Of a stretch of 12,400 bases of DNA, positions 1-5,135 are shown piece after piece; position 1 is the first letter of the stretch, and each line of letters starts with the position of its first letter. The DNA lies in NCBI GenBank assembly GCA_937877465.1, contig CALFIT010000140.1, forward strand, positions 1 through 12,400, in the 5' to 3' direction. Made by a program: the position numbers and the translations under genes. This DNA is from an uncultured Bacteroidales bacterium. Lineage in GTDB: Bacteria; Bacteroidota; Bacteroidia; Bacteroidales; F082. Below the pieces are notes generated by a model that was given only the letters and a program-made list of their open reading frames with translations, was not told the origin of the DNA and did no database searches.

Positions 1-28
1 CTTTCCCTACACGACGCTCTTCCGATCT
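1..28 (+). other. Residual Illumina sequencing adapter (artefact)
   Basis: The first 28 bases match the 3' part of the Illumina TruSeq read-1 (P5-side) adapter, ending in GCTCTTCCGATCT. This is not biological sequence. The adapter abuts the telomere-like repeat that follows, so the library molecule ended at or inside the chromosome end. The window therefore begins at the edge of an assembled contig whose adapter was not trimmed. Confidence 0.97.
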
Positions 29-43
29 CAATCCCCAATCCCC
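29..43 (+). repeat. Telomere-like CCCCAAT repeat at the contig end
   Basis: The bases read CAATCCCCAATCCCC, two units of a CCCCAAT repeat (G-strand ATTGGGG), followed by ATTCG and then AT-rich non-coding DNA. C-rich repeats of this form read inward from an end are the pattern of ciliate macronuclear telomeres (known types include CCCCAA and CCCCAAAA). Only about two units are visible, but they lie at the adapter boundary, where a chromosome end is expected. Positions 44-162, up to the stop of the first gene, are AT-rich with no other feature I can recognise, and would be subtelomere plus 3' untranslated region. The exact repeat type of the host is inferred. Confidence 0.7.
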
Positions 44-162
44 ATTCGAAATAATTAATTTAAATAAACTTAAATAATTATCAAAAAATGAAATAAAAAT
101 TAATTAAATTTAATTTAAATTATAAAACTTTATGCAATTAATAAACAACCTAAATTTAAATT

Positions 163-1800
163 TTAATTATTTTTCTCTTCATTATCATTTTTAATCAAAT
201 TATTTTCTTCATTTTCTTTATCAACTTTTTCTTCTTTAATTTCTTGGCTATTTTCTATCTGGTTTTTACTTTCTTCTTTATTTTCTTTTTCATCAATTTT
301 TTCATCTTCTTTTTTTTGATTATTCATTCTATTATTTTGTTCCCTCATAAAAGCTTCATTTCTTTCTATCACAAATTTGGCTTGTTTTAACAATATATCT
401 TTAAAAGGTGAATTAATAACTTCGAAAATGGTATAAATATATAATCTATTCCAATTAATAATTTCTTTACCATCGACGAATTTATGTATATTTCCTTTAC
501 TAGTTATTAATGGATCGAAATGTTCGACTAATTTTAGCATTAATTTAAAATTTTGAATATCATTAAAAATATCAAATTTTTCTTCTTCATTATTCGCATT
601 ATTATCGTTTTCTTCAATTATTTCAGATAAATTTTGACTATTAAAATTTTTATATTCGCTATAAATATCAATATCAAACATATTAATTAACATTTCTTCT
701 AAATTTCTCTGAATTCCTTTATTAAACGGATTAAAATAAGATCTTTGGCCATTATCACCGAATAAATAAGTTAATCTTCTTTGACTTAATTTTTCCCACC
801 AAGTTAAATTAATAAATAAACATTCGAATATATATTGATATAAGAATTTTCCTGAAATATAAATAACATAAATTCCAACAAGGCCAAAAATAGTAAAAAC
901 AAAGGTTAAATAACTTAATAAATCTGAACGGATTAATATATAATACCAAAAAATGATATTCGAAATAAAAAAATAAAGATTAATAAAAAATAAAGTTATT
1001 GCATATACTAATTCATTATTAGCTCCGATACAAATATTAAACCAATCACTATGCAAATGAAATTTTTTTACACATTTATTACAGTATAAACAGTGATTAC
1101 TTCTCATTGTTTTTAATGTAGTACATTCTTCGCATCTTCCCTTTTTAAGTTGGGGATTTCTTTTCATAACAAATTTTTCTAATTCTTCATCTTTTTCGAT
1201 AAATAATTTTTTTCTGAAAAAATAATAATGAATATATAAAAGAATTACTGATAATATCATAAATACTTTTGTATTTTGATTCAAAAAATTCAAAAACGAA
1301 ATTTTATCAACAACCGAAAGCAAATATTGAATATTAAAAATATATATAAGTAAAAACACTTGTTTGGAATGAACATATCCTTTCAAAAAAACATTTAATC
1401 CGGAATTTTGTAAAGTCATATCTAAAGAATTCGTCAAAGAAGAAAAAGTATGTTGAATACGCATATTTGCGTATTTTAATAAATTTAAAATGTAATAGTA
1501 TAAATATTTAGGATTTGAAAAATCATGTTGGTGTTGGTGTTGATGTTGGTGTTGGTAGGGAAGATAGGGGTGATTCATCGGCCCCATTTCTGAATTCATA
1601 TGTTGTCGCATTTGCATATGGTGAAAATTATGATTTGACATTGTAAAATGAAATTTTCTATTTGGTTGATTATCATTTTGCGGTGTTACATCTATTTTTG
1701 TTTCTTGATTAATCATATTTAGTTCATTTCCATTATTATTTTGATTCATATTTTTTTCTTCAAGAGATAATTTCTCTGCTTCTTCATTCATATTTTTCAT
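163..1800 (-). CDS. DHHC-family multi-pass membrane protein with a degenerate active site (HLHS), protist
   Basis: The 545-residue protein has the architecture of protein S-palmitoyltransferases. A low-complexity N-terminus (1-95, with a QH repeat) is followed by hydrophobic segments at about 147-165 and 178-196, a zinc-binding cysteine-rich domain (223-259), two more hydrophobic segments (about 264-290 and 293-316), and the motif NPFNKGIQRN (357-366) that resembles the conserved NP..G...N element of the family. A long acidic Asn/Glu/Lys tail runs from about 380. All eight zinc ligands expected for the fold are present: C223, C226, H236, C243 and C237, C240, H250, C257. The catalytic DHHC, however, reads H248-L249-H250-S251, so the acyl-accepting cysteine is serine (codon AGT, positions 1050-1048). 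From established family knowledge a DHHC-to-DHHS change abolishes activity, so this is probably a non-catalytic paralogue or regulatory partner. No introns are needed and the stop is TAA. Glutamines are CAA/CAG only, which excludes the Tetrahymena-type code. Confidence 0.87.
   Translation of the reverse strand: MKNMNEEAEKLSLEEKNMNQNNNGNELNMINQETKIDVTPQNDNQPNRKFHFTMSNHNFHHMQMRQHMNSEMGPMNHPYLPYQHQHQHQHQHDFSNPKYLYYYILNLLKYANMRIQHTFSSLTNSLDMTLQNSGLNVFLKGYVHSKQVFLLIYIFNIQYLLSVVDKISFLNFLNQNTKVFMILSVILLYIHYYFFRKKLFIEKDEELEKFVMKRNPQLKKGRCEECTTLKTMRSNHCLYCNKCVKKFHLHSDWFNICIGANNELVYAITLFFINLYFFISNIIFWYYILIRSDLLSYLTFVFTIFGLVGIYVIYISGKFLYQYIFECLFINLTWWEKLSQRRLTYLFGDNGQRSYFNPFNKGIQRNLEEMLINMFDIDIYSEYKNFNSQNLSEIIEENDNNANNEEEKFDIFNDIQNFKLMLKLVEHFDPLITSKGNIHKFVDGKEIINWNRLYIYTIFEVINSPFKDILLKQAKFVIERNEAFMREQNNRMNNQKKEDEKIDEKENKEESKNQIENSQEIKEEKVDKENEENNLIKNDNEEKNN
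1525..1554 (-). repeat. (Gln-His)5 codon repeat in the DHHC-like gene
   Basis: Thirty bases encode five Gln-His dipeptides (residues 83-92) using CAA with mixed CAC and CAT codons. Synonymous variation between units argues that the dipeptide is tolerated or kept at protein level and is not a fresh slippage expansion. It lies in the low-complexity, presumably cytosolic N-terminus, next to Met/His-rich sequence (residues 51-79). Confidence 0.9.
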
Positions 1801-1886
1801 TTTTATTTATATTTTGAACTCTATAAATTTAATATTAAAAAATTTTATTAATAAAATTTTAATTTTTAAATTGAAAGAAATAAATA
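1801..1886. promoter_or_regulatory. 86-bp divergent intergenic region, putative bidirectional promoter (protist)
   Basis: The two protist genes are transcribed away from each other and share only 86 bp of almost pure A/T sequence between their start codons. Any promoter and both 5' untranslated regions must fit here. TATA-like stretches are too frequent to single one out. Both starts have A-rich upstream context, as is common in AT-rich protists. Confidence 0.5.
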
Positions 1887-2540
1887 ATGGAAAATGTAGA
1901 TTTAGAAACGCAAGAATATGGAAATGACTTAAAAGTAATATTAGTGGGAAATGTTTCAACGGGAAAAACATCAATAGTAGATAGATATATTAATAATACA
2001 TTTAGAGTAAAAATAAAAGCAACAATATCGCCTAATTTTCAATATAAATTAATCAAAAAAAATGGAATTATATATCGTTTACATTTTTGGGATATTCCTG
2101 GTCAAGATAGGAATCCTACATTAACCAGTGTTTTTTGCCGAGATGCTCAAGGTTTCGTTTTTTGTTGTGATGCTTTGGTTGAAAAAAGTAGGAATGATAT
2201 TTTAGTTTGGAAAAAATCTTTACAGGATTTTCTTGATATAAGTAATATACCGTTAATTATAATGGAAAATAAATGCGATTTATTAGGAAAAGAAGAAGAG
2301 GATTATAATAAAGATATTGATAAATTAAAACAATTTTGTGAAGAAAATAATTTTTCGGGAGCATTTCGCACTAGTGCTTTAAATGGATATAATATTGAAA
2401 ATGCTATGAATTTTTTAGTTGATGAAATTATTACGGCATTAAAAGTTGAAGAAGAAAATAATATAAATAAAAATAGCGAAGAAAATGAAAGTAAAATAAA
2501 ACCGATGAAATTAACGGATAAAAATGAAAAAAATAAAAGA
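1887..2540 (+). CDS. Rab-family small GTPase (Rab32-like), 3' end lost at the chimeric join
   Basis: Residues 1-218 form a nearly complete Ras-superfamily G domain. The P-loop is GNVSTGKTS (21-29), the switch I threonine is T46 in KATISPNF, switch II is WDIPGQD (68-74) with catalytic Q73 present, the guanine-specificity motif is NKCD (128-131), and the SAL motif is at 163-165. WDI in place of WDT before the GQ, and the RATIGVDF-like switch I context, resemble Rab32/Rab38-type proteins, which act in membrane traffic to specialised organelles. That subfamily call is an inference. The usual C-terminal prenylation cysteines are missing because the protist sequence stops at about 2540. The reading frame stays open into the bacterial DNA to 3188, but that tail is antisense metG and is not part of the protein. 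It is divergent from the DHHC-like gene. Confidence 0.88.
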
Positions 2541-2543
2541 CTT
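2538..2543. other. Chimeric junction between protist and bacterial DNA
   Basis: To the left, the GTPase codons are A/T-rich and read Asn-Lys-Arg at 2532-2540. To the right, from 2541, the minus strand reads a typical Bacteroidales MetG ending in HKEWK. Base composition switches abruptly within a few bases, from roughly a quarter G+C to well over half. Both genes are interrupted in mid-sequence and no repeats or target duplication flank the point. This is the signature of an artificial join, not of lateral transfer. Confidence 0.9.
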
Positions 2544-3194
2544 CCATTCCTTGTGGCCTTCGAGGATCCACTCGCGGAGCCAGCCTTCGTATTGGTCGAG
2601 GGGCAGGTACCAGTGTTTGGTCGGTTTCTTCACCAAGGCCGCGCCGCTGAGTTGCGAGTGGGGATTAATCAGCTCGTCGGGACTCAGGGAGCTGCCGCAT
2701 TTCTCGCATTGGTCGCCGTAGGCACCCTCTGCACCGCATTTCGGGCAAGTGCCCACGATGTATCTGTCGGAAAGGAACTTCTGTCGCTCCGGGTCGAAAT
2801 ATTGCTCCGTTTCCTTCTCGATGAACTTGCCTTCGTCGTAGAGTTTCTTGAAGAACTCCTGTGCTGTGGCGCGGTGCATCTTCGAGGACGTGCGCGAGTA
2901 GATGTCGTAGCTGATGCCGAGTTCCTCGAACGACTTCTTGATGATGGCGTGGTAGCGGTCGACGATGTCCTGAGGTGTAACTCCCTCTTTCTCAGCCTTG
3001 ATGGTAATCGGCACGCCGTGTTCGTCGGAACCACCGACAAACAGGACGTCTTCGCCGCGCATTCGCAGATAGCGGACGTAAGTGTCGGCGGGGATGTAGA
3101 CGCCGGCAAGGTGACCGATGTGGACGGGGCCGTTGGCGTATGGCAAGGCCGTGGTTACTGTGTAACGCTTGAAGTGTTTGTTCGATGATTCCAT
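2541..3194 (-). CDS. metG: Methionine--tRNA ligase, N-terminal 218 residues only
   Basis: MetG charges tRNA(Met) with methionine in the cytoplasm. The visible part has the Rossmann-fold start TVTTALPYANGP, the class I signature HIGH (25-28), the substrate-pocket segment GGSDEHG (54-60), and a zinc knuckle CPKC...CEKC (C150, C153, C163, C166). It continues to the conserved EGHKEWK, where the bacterial sequence ends at the join. The KMSKS loop, anticodon-binding domain and C-terminal domain (full length in Bacteroidetes about 680 residues) are therefore missing. I chose the start at 3194 (MESSNKHFKRY), because upstream in-frame codons are AT-rich and unlike the family and a promoter box lies between. 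The truncation is an artefact of the join, not a pseudogene. Confidence 0.96.
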
Positions 3195-3219
3195 GATGTT
3201 ATAGTTTTGAAAACGGGTG

Positions 3220-3227
3220 CAAAAATA
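3220..3227 (-). promoter_or_regulatory. Putative Bacteroidetes -7 box for metG
   Basis: On the minus strand the bases read TATTTTTG, matching the Bacteroidetes sigma-ABfr -7 consensus TAnnTTTG, 25 bp upstream of the metG start. No convincing TTTG -33 element is seen at the expected spacing, so support is partial. Confidence 0.5.
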
Positions 3228-3271
3228 GGGATATTTGTTGAAATAAAGGAAACAATAAAACGAAAATCCTT

Positions 3272-3331
3272 GCGTTAAAGCGTCATAATCAAAATTTGAA
3301 TTGACGCACCCCAAATCATTATGAAACATCA
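3272..3331 (+). repeat. Leader repeat, copy A (orphan TonB-gene leader with start codon)
   Basis: This 60-base stretch matches 5076-5135 at 54 of 60 positions without gaps (constant offset 1804). It includes GCGTTAAAGCG, TTTGAATTGACGCA and the translation start ATGAAACATCA of the downstream TonB receptor. Here the start leads nowhere: the frame reads Met-Lys-His-His-Leu-Thr-Met and then stops. Copy A also holds a perfect 6-bp inverted repeat, GCGTCA (3280-3285) and TGACGC (3302-3307). The two copies flank the ATPase cassette. From here to the ATPase start at 3506 there is no gene; the rest of that gap holds palindrome copy 1 and the ATPase promoter. Confidence 0.85.
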
Positions 3332-3393
3332 TTTGACAATGTGATTGAGGCGGCGGCAGACTGGATCATGCAGTAAACATTGTTTTCCATGCC

Positions 3394-3442
3394 TTTATAA
3401 TCCGCGTAAACGACAAAAAAATGTCACTTTACGCGGATTATA
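3394..3442. repeat. 49-bp palindrome, copy 1 (upstream of the ATPase gene)
   Basis: Perfect 15-bp arms TATAATCCGCGTAAA (3396-3410) and TTTACGCGGATTATA (3428-3442) are separated by a spacer that carries a second 4-bp stem, GACA (3412-3415) with TGTC (3422-3425), around an A-run loop. The whole unit recurs at 4951-4999 with one substitution, in the same orientation. It lies upstream of the ATPase promoter, so it cannot simply be that gene's terminator. Confidence 0.95.
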
Positions 3443-3474
3443 TTTTTATTTTTAGCGTTAAGTCAAAATTTTTG

Positions 3475-3483
3475 TATCTTTGC
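3475..3483 (+). promoter_or_regulatory. Putative Bacteroidetes -7 box for the ATPase gene
   Basis: TATCTTTGC matches the TAnnTTTG -7 consensus and ends 22 bp before the ATPase start codon. No clear TTTG -33 element is visible. The box lies between palindrome copy 1 and the gene, so the gene carries its own promoter inside the palindrome-bracketed unit. Confidence 0.65.
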
Positions 3484-3505
3484 GCGAAAAATAAACTCTT
3501 GAATC

Positions 3506-4948
3506 ATGGAACAATTCATCGGAAGAACGGAAGAAATCGCACGACTTGAAAAGTATCTTGCATCTGAAAGATCTGAGTTTGTGTCGGTATATGGCCGCCG
3601 CCGCATCGGCAAGACTTTCTTTGTGCGCCATGTCGTCAATGGCAGGGACTGTTTTTCCATCACAGGCATGGACAATGTTTCCATGCGCGACCAATTGCTC
3701 AATTTCAACATGGCTTTGCGGATGCGTTTTCACACGAAGCGACAGGCCAAAAACTGGATTGAGGCCTTCGCTTTGTTAGCTGAATGTCTCGAAAACGAGG
3801 TCCGAGGCACGAAAATCATCTTCATCGACGAACTGCCGTGGTTTGACACACCCAAATCGCGCTTTGTCAGTGCCTTGGAGCATTTCTGGAACAGTTGGGC
3901 TTCGGCACGCGGCGACGTGAAATTGATTGTGTGTGGCTCGGCCACTTCATGGATGATCAACAAACTCATCAATAACCGTGGCGGATTGCACAACCGCGTC
4001 ACGCATTCCATTTTGCTGAAGCCGTTCACGTTGGCCGAATGCAGCCAGTATTTCGATGCGTATGGCTTTGACTATTCCCATCAGGAAATTGCCGATTGCT
4101 ATATGGTCATGGGCGGCGTTCCGTATTATTTCACTTTCATGGAAAGGGGTTACAGTGTGGCGCAAAATGTCGATCGGATGTTTTTTGCATCAGGAAGCGA
4201 GTTGCAGAACGAATTCAACAACTTGTATCGTTCGTTGTTCAAGCAGGCCGACAATCACATCGCTATTGTCAAAGCATTGGCTGCAAAAGGAAAAGGCCTG
4301 TCGCGTTCCGAAATCGTGGAAACCACAAAAATAACCAATAACGGGGATTTGAGTATCAAGTTGCAGGAATTGGAAAGCTGCGGATTGATAAGAAGTTATG
4401 CCCCGTTTTCGGTGAATAGGAAAAAGACATCGGCTGTTCGGAAAAGTCGTGAAACCCTGTATCAATTGGTTGACTTTTACACGCTTTTCTATTTGAAGAT
4501 GGTGGAGCAAAACACCTTTGGAAATCCAAACTTTTGGACGGAACTGCAAGGTAATCAGCTGTTTGCTATTTGGAGCGGCTATGCCTTTGAGATGCTTTGC
4601 TTGGCCCATGTCGAGCAAATCAAGGTCGCGTTGGGCATCGCGGGCGTACAGAGCGCGGTTTGTTCTTGGTTCGGCAGCAATGGCGAGGAACATGCACAAA
4701 TCGACCTTCTGATCGACCGCAACGACAGGACCATTAATCTCTGCGAGATGAAATATTCGGATGGCGATTTTGCCATCGACAAGAACGATGATGATGACTT
4801 TAGAGTAAAAGCAAATGTGTTCAAGTCGGCGACCAAGACGCGCAAATCATTGATGTTCACTCTTGTGACCACCGTTGGACTGAAACGAAACAAGTATTCA
4901 AGTCGGGTTCAGAAAGTGGTTACATTGGATGATTTGTTTCGCATTTGA
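3506..4948 (+). CDS. AAA/STAND-like ATPase with C-terminal PD-(D/E)xK-type domain (ATPase_2 plus DUF234 architecture)
   Basis: The 480-residue protein begins with the family opening FIGRTEEIARL, then Walker A GRRRIGKT (30-37), Walker B KIIFIDE (103-109, acidic pair D108-E109) and a sensor-like IVCGSATSWM (141-150). A winged-helix-like region follows at about 250-300. The C-terminal third has E362, QIDLLI with D400, and CEMK with E414 and K416, the spacing of a PD-(D/E)xK nuclease core as in DUF234. Proteins of this type are often present in many copies in Bacteroidetes and archaea; their function is not established. The gene is visibly less GC-rich than the TonB, DUF4249 and peptidase genes. 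It is bracketed by identical palindromes and by duplicated leader sequence and has no operon partner. Its TGA stop lies two bases before palindrome copy 2. Whether the nuclease is active, and its target, cannot be read from the sequence. Confidence 0.88.
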   Translation: MEQFIGRTEEIARLEKYLASERSEFVSVYGRRRIGKTFFVRHVVNGRDCFSITGMDNVSMRDQLLNFNMALRMRFHTKRQAKNWIEAFALLAECLENEVRGTKIIFIDELPWFDTPKSRFVSALEHFWNSWASARGDVKLIVCGSATSWMINKLINNRGGLHNRVTHSILLKPFTLAECSQYFDAYGFDYSHQEIADCYMVMGGVPYYFTFMERGYSVAQNVDRMFFASGSELQNEFNNLYRSLFKQADNHIAIVKALAAKGKGLSRSEIVETTKITNNGDLSIKLQELESCGLIRSYAPFSVNRKKTSAVRKSRETLYQLVDFYTLFYLKMVEQNTFGNPNFWTELQGNQLFAIWSGYAFEMLCLAHVEQIKVALGIAGVQSAVCSWFGSNGEEHAQIDLLIDRNDRTINLCEMKYSDGDFAIDKNDDDDFRVKANVFKSATKTRKSLMFTLVTTVGLKRNKYSSRVQKVVTLDDLFRI

Positions 4949-4950
4949 TG

Positions 4951-4999
4951 TTTATAATCCGCGTAAACGACAAAAAAATGTTACTTTACGCGGATTATA
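4951..4999. repeat. 49-bp palindrome, copy 2 (just after the ATPase stop codon)
   Basis: This unit is identical to 3394-3442 except for one base in the inner stem (TGTT in place of TGTC at 4979-4982). Its 15-bp arms are 4953-4967 and 4985-4999. It begins two bases after the ATPase stop and could fold at the transcript's 3' end, but it lacks an immediate T-run and the same sequence also sits upstream of the promoter. A boundary or recognition role for the cassette is as plausible as termination. Confidence 0.95.
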
Positions 5000-5075
5000 A
5001 GTTTGTTTTTTGGCTGTAAGAACATAAAAATGCCCATTTTCTTGGTCGTGTAAATACAATAATCCGCCGCAATCA

Positions 5076-5135
5076 GCGTTAAAGCGGCAAAATCAAGTTT
5101 TGAATTGACGCAACCCCAATCATTATGAAACATCA
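5076..5135 (+). repeat. Leader repeat, copy B (functional leader of the TonB receptor)
   Basis: This is the intact partner of 3272-3331, at 54/60 identity. It runs into the TonB receptor reading frame at 5125. A GCCGC (5066-5070) and GCGGC (5084-5088) pair could form a small hairpin in the leader. The interval 5000-5124 holds no gene; a TAAGTTTG at 4998-5005 fits a -7 box by sequence, but I see no matching -33 element. Confidence 0.85.

Noticed and set aside
1887..3188. A 433-residue open frame that would fuse the GTPase to a 215-residue novel domain
   Set aside because: From 2541 onwards it is the antisense of metG, whose own frame has clear HIGH and zinc-knuckle motifs. The composition switch marks an artificial join.
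1..3194. Lateral transfer of bacterial DNA into a ciliate chromosome
   Set aside because: Both genes are truncated at the same point, no eukaryotic features appear to the right of the join, and normal Bacteroidales gene order and promoter boxes continue for nearly 10 kb.
3335..3376. Coding-like tail (SFDNVIEAAADWIMQ then stop) after leader copy A
   Set aside because: The frame has no start codon and a stop lies only a few codons upstream, so it is too short to distinguish from chance. It could be debris from the event that duplicated the leader.
3394..4999. CRISPR array or classical insertion sequence
   Set aside because: There are only two copies of the palindrome, 1.5 kb apart with a gene between, so no array. 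No transposase is encoded, and the flanking repeats are in direct orientation, not as terminal inverted repeats.
4998..5005. TAAGTTTG as a -7 box for the TonB receptor
   Set aside because: It matches TAnnTTTG, but it overlaps the end of palindrome copy 2, lies about 120 bp from the start codon and has no -33 element, so I did not list it as a separate feature.
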